Notes: generated from the sequence alone by a model not told the origin. A stretch of DNA of 29,753 nt from an uncultured Chloroflexota bacterium (GCA_937988705.1 CALKIA010000393.1:1-29753); one strand, 5' to 3'. Counted from the stretch's first letter, positions 15,267 to 23,861 are shown. Program-made: numbers and translations.

Positions 15267-15877
15267 ATGACGCCGAAATCGATAGCCGTCACGCGTCCCG
15301 CGGTCAACTCCGAAACCGCGTTCGAGAAAGACGCCACCTGATCGCTGGGGAACTTGGCGAGGAGTGTGACCACTTCCGCAAACGTCTCTTCCTCAATTTG
15401 CCCTTCATGCTGAGTAATCAGACGCTTGATCTGCTCGAAGAAAGAGTAGGGCAGGTCAAGCCCGAGCAGAGTTCGCTCGATCTTTCTGATTAGCGGCAGG
15501 GTCTTGAAGCCTTCATGGGCGGCATCGGTATAAGCTCGCACCAATCCCCCCGTGCCGAGCTTAGTTCCGCCAAAATAGCGGGTGACGACGATGACGGTAT
15601 CACCGATATCCATACCCCTGAGTACGGCGAGAACTGGCGGGCCTGATGTGCCCGTTGGTTCTCCATCGTCGCTCATACCTTCGATAATGGAGTTGCCATA
15701 GCCGACGCGAAAGGCATAGACATGGTGATTCGCATCCGGCATCTCAGCCCGGATGCCGCTGATGAAGGCTTTTGCCTCGGCCACGGTCGGCGCGTAGCCA
15801 ATGCTTGTGAAGAAGCGGGAGTTCACCACTAGAATTTCCGTGCGCTGCTGTCCCGCCGGGATTAGATAGCCGTTCAT
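15263..15877 (-). CDS. yigZ: YigZ/IMPACT family protein
   Basis: The protein carries the universal IMPACT/UPF0029 signature in its N-terminal domain: HHVYAFRVG, then SDDGEPTGTSGPPVL and VVTRYFGGTKLGTGGLVRAY. The C-terminal half is the usual ferredoxin-like YigZ domain. At 204 residues the length is normal. The molecular role of bacterial YigZ is not settled; eukaryotic IMPACT modulates the GCN2 translation-stress pathway. The start codon overlaps the stop of the upstream ATPase gene (ATGA), so its translation depends on that gene. Confidence 0.88.
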   Translation of the reverse strand: MNGYLIPAGQQRTEILVVNSRFFTSIGYAPTVAEAKAFISGIRAEMPDANHHVYAFRVGYGNSIIEGMSDDGEPTGTSGPPVLAVLRGMDIGDTVIVVTRYFGGTKLGTGGLVRAYTDAAHEGFKTLPLIRKIERTLLGLDLPYSFFEQIKRLITQHEGQIEEETFAEVVTLLAKFPSDQVASFSNAVSELTAGRVTAIDFGVI

Positions 15878-16992
15878 ACCGTATCTGGATTCGATTGCAC
15901 AAACTCATGAAACACGGGTGGCAGAATCTCCAAGCGCTGCCCTGAATTATCGAGGCGCAGAATACCTTTTTGCAGCAGCATGTGGACGGCCAGTTCACTT
16001 TCGGTATTCACATTGTATGCACTGAGGCGAGCCACGGCCTTTAGTACCATCTGCTCAGAGCGATTGAGGCTTGACCAGATGGTGCGGCACTCAGCACGGA
16101 CCGAAGGTTTGACGGCGAGTAGGGCCAGCAATTCACCCCGCGACAACGCATTCAGGTTCACATTGACAAATTCGTCCAGTGAATTGACGCTGGCGCGCAA
16201 AATCCCCGCGTAGCGCCCGGTTACGTCCAACAGCAGCCCATTGACATAGTCCGAATAGTTACGCTGCCGCCGCCGCGAAAGCTCCGCCAGCATGGCGCGC
16301 CCATCGACATCATTGTACGGCCCCACATAGATCGTATTGTCGGTAAACAGCTCGGTGAACGGCTCAATATCGAGCAGGGGGATGTCAAAACGTTCGACAA
16401 GTGTCACCAGTGGCGAGCGGGTGAGGGTGATATATAACAGTTGACGTTTGTTGGAGTCGCGCATACCTCGCAATGTCTGAAAGAATTTGACGGGTAGCTG
16501 GCGCAGCATTTCATCAAACTCATCGAACATGAAAGCGATCGTATAGCCCTTACGCATGAAATATTCGAGCCCTAGCTCAAAATAGCGTAGGGCCATGTAG
16601 GTGAAGAGGGGATTATTCCCGTCTTGGAGTGCCTGATACGTATCAAAAAACTGCTTAGCCTCTTCGTTCGAGAGCATTTCAAACGGATAGAATGCCAGAA
16701 ATAGGCGATGCATCATGAGTTCGTAACCCGCCCAACAACGTACTGGGTCGTCTTTATCAGCAGGCAGTGGGCCGAGCATGTTGGCATCTACAATGATCGT
16801 TTTGAATTTCGCCGCCCGATCGCCCAGATAGTGCTTCTGCACTTCCAAATCGTCGAGATGCTGAAGCAGATTCGATTTCCCGACGCTGCCAATGCCCACC
16901 AACGCCGCCGAAGTCGCCCCCGACCAGCAGCGGGCAATTGCTTCGAGCTCTTCTTTGCGAAAGGTGATCGGTTGTTTGCGAGTTGATCCCAT
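15874..16992 (-). CDS. AAA/ORC-like ATPase with C-terminal winged helix
   Basis: This 372-residue P-loop ATPase has Walker A GIGSVGKS (33-40), a Walker B with DE at 157-158 (TIAFMFDEFDEM) and a sensor-like LLYITLTRSP. The last 90 residues (SEQMVLKAVARLSAYNVNTESELAVHMLLQKGILRL) look like a winged helix, giving an architecture like ORC/Cdc6 or STAND-type regulators. No transmembrane or effector domain is visible. Proteins of this kind act as DNA-bound switches or as parts of signalling systems; the specific role is not recognised. The stop overlaps the yigZ start. The ribosome-binding site before the ATG is weak. The divergent neighbour is yhhQ. Confidence 0.75.
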   Translation of the reverse strand: MGSTRKQPITFRKEELEAIARCWSGATSAALVGIGSVGKSNLLQHLDDLEVQKHYLGDRAAKFKTIIVDANMLGPLPADKDDPVRCWAGYELMMHRLFLAFYPFEMLSNEEAKQFFDTYQALQDGNNPLFTYMALRYFELGLEYFMRKGYTIAFMFDEFDEMLRQLPVKFFQTLRGMRDSNKRQLLYITLTRSPLVTLVERFDIPLLDIEPFTELFTDNTIYVGPYNDVDGRAMLAELSRRRQRNYSDYVNGLLLDVTGRYAGILRASVNSLDEFVNVNLNALSRGELLALLAVKPSVRAECRTIWSSLNRSEQMVLKAVARLSAYNVNTESELAVHMLLQKGILRLDNSGQRLEILPPVFHEFVQSNPDTV

Positions 16993-17079
16993 GATGTCGT
17001 CCAGTGGGTACAGGTTGAATGTTGTCTAATTCTAATGCAGATGCGAGAATAAGTTGAGCCTTCTTCTAATGAGCGAATA

Positions 17080-17787
17080 ATGGAACGACGATACAAGTAT
17101 ATCGACCTGATAACCGTTCTCTTTGTGACGGTGTTGCTGTTGAGCAATCTATTGAGCAGTGCAAAGATAATCGATCTCGGCACGTCACTGTTCGGTTTGC
17201 AGTTGGTTTTTGATGCCGGAACACTTGTATTTCCCATCTCCTATATTTTTGGTGATGTACTCACGGAAATCTATGGCTACAAGCGTTCCCGCCGCGTCAT
17301 TTGGAGCGGTTTCTTTGCGACAGCGCTCATGGCGTTCTTCGTGTGGTTAGCGGGTGTACTGCCCGGGGAATCCCTTTGGCAGCAGAGCGTGAGTCAATCG
17401 GCCTATGATGCCGTATTGGGTAGTGTCTGGAAGCTCGCGGTCGCCAGCTTGATTGCGTACTTTTTTGGCGAGTTCGTTAACAGCTATGTGTTAGCTCGAA
17501 TGAAAGTGCTGATGCACGGGCGGTTGTTGTGGGTCCGAACAATTGGCAGCACGATTGCGGGGCAAGCCATCGACACAACAGTGTTCTTCGTAATTGCTAC
17601 AGCGCTCGGCGTTTTTCCAGTTGAACTGATGGCGGCGTTGATTGTCAGCAACTACATCTTCAAAGTCGGTATCGAAATCGCCTTCACACCGGCGACCCTG
17701 CAAATCATCCACTGGCTGAAGGCTTCGGAGCAAGAAGATGTCTACGATGCCACGACTAACTTCAACCCCTTCCGCGTCGATGTTTAG
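17080..17787 (+). CDS. yhhQ: Queuosine precursor transporter (YhhQ/VUT family)
   Basis: This membrane protein of 235 residues has about six hydrophobic helices. Family signatures are FPISYIFGDVLTEIYGY (about residues 51-67), GEFVNSYVLARMK and RTIGSTIAGQAIDTTVFF. YhhQ family members import queuosine precursors such as preQ0/preQ1 or queuine; which one is not readable here. No preQ1 riboswitch-like sequence is visible in the 87-nt leader. A weak candidate promoter is TTGTCT (17022-17027), 17 bp, GAGAAT (17045-17050). No other queuosine genes lie in the window, consistent with salvage rather than synthesis, but that is only an inference. Confidence 0.9.
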   Translation: MERRYKYIDLITVLFVTVLLLSNLLSSAKIIDLGTSLFGLQLVFDAGTLVFPISYIFGDVLTEIYGYKRSRRVIWSGFFATALMAFFVWLAGVLPGESLWQQSVSQSAYDAVLGSVWKLAVASLIAYFFGEFVNSYVLARMKVLMHGRLLWVRTIGSTIAGQAIDTTVFFVIATALGVFPVELMAALIVSNYIFKVGIEIAFTPATLQIIHWLKASEQEDVYDATTNFNPFRVDV

Positions 17788-17790
17788 TTG

Positions 17791-17837
17791 AATCGCAAAC
17801 CAGGTACTTCAGTATCAAGAGATCCCAATTTGCGATT
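17791..17837. repeat. Long-loop inverted repeat after yhhQ
   Basis: Perfect 9-bp arms AATCGCAAA (17791-17799) and TTTGCGATT (17829-17837) are separated by 29 nt. There is no T-tract, so it is not a standard terminator. It could be an RNA hairpin at the yhhQ 3' end or a looped protein site. Confidence 0.5.
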
Positions 17838-17842
17838 ACTAT

Positions 17843-17862
17843 GTGATAATCAACATTATCAC
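17843..17862. repeat. 8-bp-arm inverted repeat, AT-rich operator-like
   Basis: GTGATAAT and ATTATCAC flank a CAAC centre. It lies 5 nt after the preceding inverted repeat in the 214-nt gap before the LON-domain gene. The form suits a dimeric transcription factor site or a small hairpin. No poly-T follows. The rest of the gap holds only a candidate -10 at 17954. Confidence 0.5.
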
Positions 17863-17953
17863 TATAAATTAGACACTAGACTCAAACCGAGTAACCGGAC
17901 ACTTGTCCATGAGAGTTTTTGGTGAAACGTCACCAGCAATCGTCGAAACTCGC

Positions 17954-17959
17954 TACAAT
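17954..17959 (+). promoter_or_regulatory. Possible -10 of the LON-domain gene
   Basis: TACAAT, start site near 17966, would give a 36-nt leader to the ATG at 18002. This supports that start over the TTG at 17903. No -35 is seen. Confidence 0.35.
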
Positions 17960-18001
17960 AACGTACATCCATGTTTTTTGACGGAGCCTGTTCAAAACGC
18001 T

Positions 18002-18661
18002 ATGCAGAGCCTGCCACTATTTCCGCTAAATACAGTGTTGTTTCCTGGAATGCCCATCACACTGCACATCTTCGAAGAACGCTATAAGCTGATGATAAAC
18101 GAATGCGTTCGTGGACATCAGCCCTTTGGCATTGTCTTGCTCAAAAGCGGCTCCGAAGTCAAAGGTCTGAATCAAGATGCTGAACCATATAACATCGGTT
18201 GTACAGCCCTGATTGCTCAAACGCAGCCGCTCGGCAGCGGACGAATGAACATCGTTGCCATCGGTCAGGAACGCTTTCAGATTTCGCAGCTCGATCGCTC
18301 GCAGGCGTATCTGGTTGGTGACACTGAGCCCTTTCCGCTAGCCAACCCCGATCCGCCAGCTTTCTCACGCGCGATTACCCGTCTGCGTCCGTGGATTGAT
18401 CGCTATCTGGCTATCCTCGAAAAGACTGAAAATGTTCGCATTGCGCCCCGGCAGCTACCTGAAGACGAGCTACCCCTTGCTTATCTGGCAGCCTCTCTAC
18501 TCAAAGTCGGCCTGTCTGAGAAACAAGATCTTCTCAGCGTTGACACCGCGCTTGATCTGGCCGATCGCGTCCGCATGATCTACCGCAAAGAAGTCACATT
18601 ATCTGACATTGCCCTTCTCCAACCGGAAACCGAATACCGGGGGCCTTTCTCGACGAATTAG
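18002..18661 (+). CDS. LON substrate-binding-domain protein, no protease domain
   Basis: The sequence begins with the LON N-domain signature MQSLPLFPLNTVLFPGMPITLHIFEERYKLMI and continues through the whole domain (about residues 1-195), including GCTALIAQ and the C-terminal helical part. No AAA or Ser-Lys protease domain follows, so this is the stand-alone type of about 200-220 residues. Such proteins are thought to bind unfolded substrates, but their role is poorly defined. The ATG at 18002 matches where homologues begin, though its ribosome-binding site is poor (GGAG is 16 nt away). The frame extends upstream to 17903. A promoter for the amylosucrase starts 2 nt after the stop. Confidence 0.82.
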   Translation: MQSLPLFPLNTVLFPGMPITLHIFEERYKLMINECVRGHQPFGIVLLKSGSEVKGLNQDAEPYNIGCTALIAQTQPLGSGRMNIVAIGQERFQISQLDRSQAYLVGDTEPFPLANPDPPAFSRAITRLRPWIDRYLAILEKTENVRIAPRQLPEDELPLAYLAASLLKVGLSEKQDLLSVDTALDLADRVRMIYRKEVTLSDIALLQPETEYRGPFSTN

Positions 18662-18662
18662 C

Positions 18663-18671
18663 TGTTATAAT
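18663..18671 (+). promoter_or_regulatory. Extended -10 promoter of the amylosucrase gene
   Basis: TGTTATAAT is a perfect extended -10, immediately after the stop of the LON-domain gene. No -35 hexamer is present. The predicted leader is about 30 nt. It lets the amylosucrase be expressed separately from its upstream neighbour. Confidence 0.6.
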
Positions 18672-18707
18672 CTTCCCGGCATTGTCCTACATCATTACAG
18701 GTCGGGT

Positions 18708-20654
18708 ATGATTCTGCGAGATCAATTCTGGTTCACCGAACACGCTAGCCTCTCACTCGAACGGCTTCTTCCCCGTATCCAAGTGAAACTTGAGTCCGCC
18801 CCCGACGCAGAAACGTTTCTGCGTCGTTTATATGCGGAATTTCCAGCGTTCTTTCGCTGTTTTTACGAACTCTACGGTGAGCAGTATGATTTCTTTTACC
18901 ATCTCGAGCTGACGCTCATCAGTGCCGTGGAGATGTACAAATCACGCTCTGATGAGCTGAAAACGCTCGATCAACAACGCGAAGCCGATCCGCTGTGGTT
19001 TCAGAGCGAAAAAATGATGGGTGCGGTCGGCTATGTTGACCTCTTTGCGGGCGATCTCAACGGTATTCGTGAGCAGATTCCCTATTTCGAGGAACTTGGT
19101 TTGACCTATCTGCACCTGATGCCGCTCTTTAAGTCGCCTGCGAAGAACAATGATGGCGGCTATGCGGTCAGCAGTTTCCGCGAAGTGAATCCGGCGCTCG
19201 GAACCATGGACCAGCTTGCCCTTCTCACTCACGAGTTACGCGAACACGGTATTAGTCTCGTGGTCGATTTTGTGTTTAACCACACATCCAACGAGCATGA
19301 CTGGGCGCTTAAGGCTCTAGCAGGCGATAAACATTATCAACATTATTATCGGATGTTTGCCGATCGAACCGTTCCGGACCAGTATGAACCCAATTTGCGC
19401 GAGATTTTCCCTGAGCAGGCTCCTGGCAGCTTCACCTTCATTCCCACTATTAATAGGTGGGTATGGACAACTTTCTATAATTTTCAGTGGGATCTGAACT
19501 ACGAAAGCCCCGCTCTATTCCGGGCCATGCTTGAGGAAATGCTGTACTTAGCTAATCAGGGGATTGAACTTCTCCGACTGGATGCTGTACCGTTCATCTG
19601 GAAAGAATTGGGAACCAACTGCGAGAACTTACCGCAAGCCCGTACCTTGATTCGCGCCTACAATGCGCTCGTTCGGATTGCCGCCCCTGCCCTGCTCTTC
19701 AAATCTGAGGCCATTGTGCATCCGCGGGATGTACGCAGTTACATCGGCAGCGAACAATGCCAGATTTCCTACAATCCAATTATGATGGTTTCGATTTGGG
19801 AGGCGTTGGCAACGCGAGAAACAGATTTCTTCCGGCATACTATGAACAAGCAGTTCCCACTTCCGCATGATGCTGCGTGGATCAATTACCTGCGCTCGCA
19901 CGATGATATTGGTTGGGGTTTCGCCGACGAAGACGCAGTCGAACTGGGAATTAATGGATTCGACCACCGTTATTTCCTGAATTTGTTCTATACCGGGCGC
20001 TTCCCCGGTAGTTTCGCGACCGGCGTCCCTTTCAACTACAATCCACGCACACAGGATATGCGCATCTGCGGCACACTGGCGTCGCTGGCGGGTCTGGAAA
20101 AAGGCGTACAGTCGGGTGATGTGGAATACATCAATACCGCGATCCAACGCATATTGATGATTCACAGTCTGATACTAAGTGCTGGCGGCATTCCCCTCAT
20201 CTACCTCGGCGATGAAATTGGCACCATCAACGACTATTCCTATACGGACAACCCATCAAAGAAAGAGGATAGCCGTTGGGTGCATCGTCCAGCGGCCAGC
20301 GCTGAACGGTATGGACGCCGCACCGACGAGAGCACGATTGAGGGTCGGATCTTTCAAACCATCAAGCGCCTGATTGCTCTCCGCAAAACCCTGCCCGAAT
20401 TGGCCAATGGCGACACCCGGTTTATCAATACAGGTAACCGCCATGTTCTCGGTTTTGTACGCCACAACGCTATCTTAGTACTGGCGAATTTCTCGGAATT
20501 GCCGCAGATTGCCGACAAAACGCTTATGCGGACTGAGTGGTCGTCGGTCGATCGGGCATATGATTTGGTTTCCAACGAAACATTGACACTCGAAGATCCA
20601 CTCAAACTTGAGCCGTACCAATTTCGCTGGCTCAAGGCCGATCGGCACTCATAG
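18708..20654 (+). CDS. Amylosucrase (GH13 family)
   Basis: Amylosucrase polymerises the glucose of sucrose into alpha-1,4-glucan, releasing fructose. The 648-residue protein aligns from memory with Neisseria polysaccharea amylosucrase over its length. The nucleophile is D292 (LLRLDAVPFIWK), the acid/base is E334 (FKSEAIVHP) and the third acid is D399 (RSHDDIGWGFADED). The sucrose-pocket salt bridge is kept: D110 in GYVDLFAGD, and the Arg of KKEDSRWVHRP. The helical N-domain, (beta/alpha)8 barrel and C-terminal beta domain (FINTGNRHVLGFVRHN...) are all present. The ATG at 18708 (AGGTCGGG upstream) replaces a longer frame opening at 18609. No sucrose transporter or glycogen gene is adjacent. 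The end overlaps the opposing methyltransferase by 23 nt. Confidence 0.88.
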   Translation: MILRDQFWFTEHASLSLERLLPRIQVKLESAPDAETFLRRLYAEFPAFFRCFYELYGEQYDFFYHLELTLISAVEMYKSRSDELKTLDQQREADPLWFQSEKMMGAVGYVDLFAGDLNGIREQIPYFEELGLTYLHLMPLFKSPAKNNDGGYAVSSFREVNPALGTMDQLALLTHELREHGISLVVDFVFNHTSNEHDWALKALAGDKHYQHYYRMFADRTVPDQYEPNLREIFPEQAPGSFTFIPTINRWVWTTFYNFQWDLNYESPALFRAMLEEMLYLANQGIELLRLDAVPFIWKELGTNCENLPQARTLIRAYNALVRIAAPALLFKSEAIVHPRDVRSYIGSEQCQISYNPIMMVSIWEALATRETDFFRHTMNKQFPLPHDAAWINYLRSHDDIGWGFADEDAVELGINGFDHRYFLNLFYTGRFPGSFATGVPFNYNPRTQDMRICGTLASLAGLEKGVQSGDVEYINTAIQRILMIHSLILSAGGIPLIYLGDEIGTINDYSYTDNPSKKEDSRWVHRPAASAERYGRRTDESTIEGRIFQTIKRLIALRKTLPELANGDTRFINTGNRHVLGFVRHNAILVLANFSELPQIADKTLMRTEWSSVDRAYDLVSNETLTLEDPLKLEPYQFRWLKADRHS

Positions 20655-21693
20655 TTCGGCGCAGAGTATAGATGCGTGGATGTAAACCGCGCAGATTGAC
20701 TTGGATCGACTGCTCCACAGCCCATAACTGAGAGTCACGGAGCAGCCGATCCATGAGGCGAATTTCATGCGTGATCAGTGTGAGCTGCCCTTTAGCTCGC
20801 GTAACTCGCGCCGCCTCACTCAATACTTGTGGATAGAGTTCCAGATTGCTGGTGTGGCTTCCGCTCAGGCGCCCAAACGGCAAATCACCTACAACTTGGT
20901 CGACACAGGCGGATGGCAGGGGCAATCTGGTCATATCGCCGTGCAGGAGCTGAATCGACCGTTCGCCCGCTGCGCCGATATTGTCTTGTGCGCAGCGCAA
21001 GGCATTGATGTCGCTATCAATACCAATGACCTGCCGCGCCGTTCCGTAGCTGAGACGCTCGATGAGCAATGATCCCGATCCACAACCAATATTCAGGAAT
21101 ACGTCACTCACCTGTGTATCCACCATCCGAATCATAGCGTGAGCGGTCGCGGCGTTCAACGCCCCTTCCCAATTGCATACGCGCCAGCTGCGCGTGACTT
21201 GTGGACGAGCGGTTAGCCGGACAAGGGTCTGCCACCCGGACTGCGATGGTCGTATACGGATCACCAGATCACCTTTGTCAGCAGCGAGCGTCAACCCGGT
21301 CTGCGCAGCAATATCGCTCTTGATCCGATTCATCACCGAGGACTCGGATCCGGCCGCCGCCAGTGAAAATGACTGATAGGCGTTGGGGTTAAGCCCGCGG
21401 ACAAGCTCGATCTGCTGAAGCAAGCGGCGGAAATGGGCATCGCCGAGCAAACCGCGGGGCCGCGGTACGTCAAAGTTAAACACAAGATAGGCGGCATAGA
21501 TTGTCTGCAAGCTGCGCAGTTGGCCCAAAGAGCCGGAAAACGTGAAGCGCAGCTCCCCGGGACGGTCAGAGGCCACGGACTCGACCAGTTTTCCGAAGCG
21601 CTGAAGCAGTTCGTCTTTTGTGATGTGCTCTAGTCCTTCCGTAACCTCGACCTCGCACAAGTAACATGCAGAATTGTCTTGTTTGCGCTTCAT
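20632..21693 (-). CDS. THUMP-domain class I RNA methyltransferase (Trm14-like)
   Basis: The N-terminal half (about residues 1-165) is a THUMP-type RNA-binding module (CYLCEVEVTEGLEHITKDEL...). The C-terminal half is a Rossmann methyltransferase with SAM motif GCGSG at 203-207 (FLNIGCGSGSLLIE), acidic VIGIDSD, and catalytic DLPFG at 270-274. The DLPxG tetrad and THUMP fusion fit tRNA or rRNA guanine-N2 methyltransferases such as Trm14 or the RlmL N-half; the exact target base is not determined. The ATG at 21693 has AGAGG about 6 nt upstream, giving 353 residues; a longer frame to 21792 runs antisense into the SH3b gene. Early cysteines (ACYLCE) are notable. It is divergent from an SH3b gene. 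Confidence 0.82.
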   Translation of the reverse strand: MKRKQDNSACYLCEVEVTEGLEHITKDELLQRFGKLVESVASDRPGELRFTFSGSLGQLRSLQTIYAAYLVFNFDVPRPRGLLGDAHFRRLLQQIELVRGLNPNAYQSFSLAAAGSESSVMNRIKSDIAAQTGLTLAADKGDLVIRIRPSQSGWQTLVRLTARPQVTRSWRVCNWEGALNAATAHAMIRMVDTQVSDVFLNIGCGSGSLLIERLSYGTARQVIGIDSDINALRCAQDNIGAAGERSIQLLHGDMTRLPLPSACVDQVVGDLPFGRLSGSHTSNLELYPQVLSEAARVTRAKGQLTLITHEIRLMDRLLRDSQLWAVEQSIQVNLRGLHPRIYTLRRTMSADRP

Positions 21694-21708
21694 CGCTGCC
21701 TCTTGGTT

Positions 21709-21714
21709 TACAAT
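21709..21714 (+). promoter_or_regulatory. Possible -10 of the three-repeat SH3b gene
   Basis: TACAAT would start transcription near 21721, giving a leader of about 28 nt to the ATG at 21749. No -35 is apparent. The element lies in the 55-bp gap between divergent starts. Confidence 0.35.
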
Positions 21715-21748
21715 GGTTGCGTTATGCGGTTTTCGGAGGAGTTCGGCT

Positions 21749-22594
21749 ATGACCCGATATCTACTCGCGATTTCACTTCTGTTCTCGGTCACAATGGCGG
21801 CCGCTCAGAACACTACCGTGCTGTCGGCACAGGTTTATCGAACCGTCAATGTCCGGTCTGGCCCCGGAACACAATACGCCATTATCGGTCGTCTATCTGG
21901 TGGAATGGAAGTGTCAGTCACAGGACGAAGCGATTCAGAAAGCAATTGGCTTGCCGTCGACTTTGACGGCCAACACGGATGGGTCGCCTTCTTTACTGTT
22001 ACGTTGAATGGGGATCCGCAGCTGCTGCCAATTATTGAACCTGTGGCTCCGCCCCCTCTTCCGCTTATACCGGAACAAGCCGGCGTACACGACACCGAAG
22101 CGGTAACTAATGTGTACATTACTGTCTTTCGGCGTGTCAATGTCCGATCTCGTCCCGGGGCAGATGCAGAGCGGTTGGGAACGCTGTTTCCCGGCCGCAC
22201 CGCGGATATCCGCGGTCGAACTGCCGATAACCAGTGGCTGTTGATCGACTACAACGGGGCGTCCGGTTGGGTGGCGTATTTCGTCGTCACAATTACCGGC
22301 GAGCTCGACACAATTCCGGTATATGATGCTGAAACAGCGGTCTTAACCGCTCTCAGCATCCGCAATCGGGTTACCGTTTCAACGCGCTTCAACATCAATC
22401 TGCGCGTGCAACCCACCGCCAATTCACCCGTTCTCGCTATTATTCCCTTTGCGACCGAGCTCGATGTTGAAGCGCGGTCGTTGAATCGCTCATGGTTGCG
22501 GGTTGTTTATAATGGTGAAGTCGGCTGGATCATGACTAATCTAGTAATTGTGGGCGACAATCAGAACCTGGCCGATCTGCCGATAGCCGAGTGA
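21749..22594 (+). CDS. Secreted protein with three SH3b repeats
   Basis: The signal peptide MTRYLLAISLLFSVTMAAAQ is followed by three SH3b domains at about residues 28-88, 125-185 and 213-273. The first two keep the VNVRSGPG/VNVRSRPG core and the GWVAxFxVT ending; the third is NINLRVQPTANSP...GWIMTNLV. Proline-rich linkers separate the units. No enzymatic domain is present. It probably binds cell-wall or surface glycan. The ATG at 21749 has a strong GGAGGAG 7 nt upstream. The stop lies 4 nt from the stop of the opposing phosphatase gene. Confidence 0.8.
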   Translation: MTRYLLAISLLFSVTMAAAQNTTVLSAQVYRTVNVRSGPGTQYAIIGRLSGGMEVSVTGRSDSESNWLAVDFDGQHGWVAFFTVTLNGDPQLLPIIEPVAPPPLPLIPEQAGVHDTEAVTNVYITVFRRVNVRSRPGADAERLGTLFPGRTADIRGRTADNQWLLIDYNGASGWVAYFVVTITGELDTIPVYDAETAVLTALSIRNRVTVSTRFNINLRVQPTANSPVLAIIPFATELDVEARSLNRSWLRVVYNGEVGWIMTNLVIVGDNQNLADLPIAE

Positions 22595-22598
22595 TTGC

Positions 22599-23771
22599 CT
22601 AAGTGATATCGTCAAGCAACGCTTCGATCGCCGAGGACTTCGTTTGATCGGCACGTCTTTCCTCTTGGATCGCCTGAATCGAAGCCGCAGAGATATAGCC
22701 GCGACTTAGCGCGTGCGCCGCGGCCGCAGCCGTATCCGGAATGAGCAGCATTTCGGCACCTACGGCTTTCGCCTGCTCAATGATGGCCTGTACCTGTCGA
22801 TCACGCCGCTGCATACTGACATCACGAATGTAGATAGCCTTCACTCGTCCCGGATGCTGCTGGGCAGCGTTCAGGTATATTTCTGCGTCCCGCTCGCCAC
22901 TATCGCCGATCAGGATGAAGGGCAACTGTGGGTGCGTATCGAGCAGACGTTGAATAATTGCAGATTTCTGTTTCATCCCATTGGCGCGCACGAGCTTTGT
23001 CGGGGTCAGTCCGATATCCGACAGAAAGAACGTACCCATAGGAATTCCGCGAACTTCAAAGAACCCTACTAGTAAATCGTACAAGTTCCATGGGCTGTTA
23101 GAGACGTAGAAGAACGGATTGTATTCTGCCATTCCTCCGTCGCCCTGCCCTACCCCGCGCTGGAGCGCGTGGTAAAACTCTGCCACACCGGCAAACGGCA
23201 AACGCGTGTGTGAATTATAAAGAAATGTATTGCGCGCCAATTTTATCAAGTTGACGACATCACTTTTGATGACCGTATCATCCAGATCACTGATGACCCC
23301 AAACTGCGCTGTTAAGGGCGGAACGATGACTTTTGCCACCGTACGCGCACTTTCCTGCGCAGCATAATCCACTAGCTCAAGTGGCACATCATGCCAGATC
23401 ACGGTATCAGATAATGGGCGATCGAGGGTGATTTCCAGTGCAAAAAACCCCTCATCGTCCGCCTGCGCTTCATAGACTTTCCCTTCAAAATAGGCGTGGA
23501 CACGGGCATAAGGGATTTCCCGACTGTTGAAACGCCGGTACATATTGAGCACGTTGCGCCAGACAGAGTCGGTATCGTGGGCGTCGATCACCGTATAATC
23601 TTCGATTGCACGACCTCGGATGTAGAACTTCTCCCGGGTACCGTAGCCGATATACGCAAGAATCTGAACGGGAGCAATGCCCCGTCGCTGACGTACGCGA
23701 AATTGGAGCGTATCGAAATAATCGTCGATACTTCCGACAACGTACGTAAACGCCTGCTTCCAGTTCGCCAT
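22599..23771 (-). CDS. App1-like phosphatidate phosphatase (DUF2183, HAD)
   Basis: The C-terminal two-thirds is the App1 domain, a HAD-type phosphatase first described as an actin-patch phosphatidate phosphatase in yeast. The catalytic DxDxT is in VISDLDDTVIKSDV, with the nucleophile Asp at about residue 162. Further motifs are FFYVSNSPWNLY and the Mg-binding FILIGDSGERDAEIY. The N-terminal 150 residues form the beta-sandwich usual for the family. There is no signal peptide, so it is probably cytosolic and membrane-associated. The ATG at 23771 gives 390 residues and a 33-nt leader from the extended -10. A TTG at 23792 would leave a leader of only 12 nt. The bacterial substrate is not established. 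Confidence 0.83.
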   Translation of the reverse strand: MANWKQAFTYVVGSIDDYFDTLQFRVRQRRGIAPVQILAYIGYGTREKFYIRGRAIEDYTVIDAHDTDSVWRNVLNMYRRFNSREIPYARVHAYFEGKVYEAQADDEGFFALEITLDRPLSDTVIWHDVPLELVDYAAQESARTVAKVIVPPLTAQFGVISDLDDTVIKSDVVNLIKLARNTFLYNSHTRLPFAGVAEFYHALQRGVGQGDGGMAEYNPFFYVSNSPWNLYDLLVGFFEVRGIPMGTFFLSDIGLTPTKLVRANGMKQKSAIIQRLLDTHPQLPFILIGDSGERDAEIYLNAAQQHPGRVKAIYIRDVSMQRRDRQVQAIIEQAKAVGAEMLLIPDTAAAAAHALSRGYISAASIQAIQEERRADQTKSSAIEALLDDIT

Positions 23772-23810
23772 CCCCTCTGCCTTCGGTGTCAAGACCTCTG
23801 AATTGCGATT

Positions 23811-23819
23811 ATTATAACA
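23811..23819 (-). promoter_or_regulatory. Extended -10 promoter of the App1-like gene
   Basis: On the minus strand TGTTATAAT, identical to the amylosucrase element. The position that would hold a -35 reads ACCGGT, not a match. The start site near 23804 favours the ATG at 23771. Confidence 0.55.
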
Positions 23820-23861
23820 TGGCAGAGAGGATCACCGGTAAGTGACTCTAAACATGGTTGC

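Noticed and set aside
16993..17079. preQ1 riboswitch ahead of yhhQ
   Set aside because: The 87-nt leader lacks the C-rich loop and A-rich tail of known preQ1 aptamers.
17903..18001. N-terminal 33 residues of the LON-domain protein
   Set aside because: They precede the conserved start of the family and lie upstream of or across the likely -10, so they are probably untranslated.
20655..21400. Several antisense open frames inside the methyltransferase gene
   Set aside because: No ribosome sites or domain signatures, and the minus-strand frame carries clear SAM-binding motifs.
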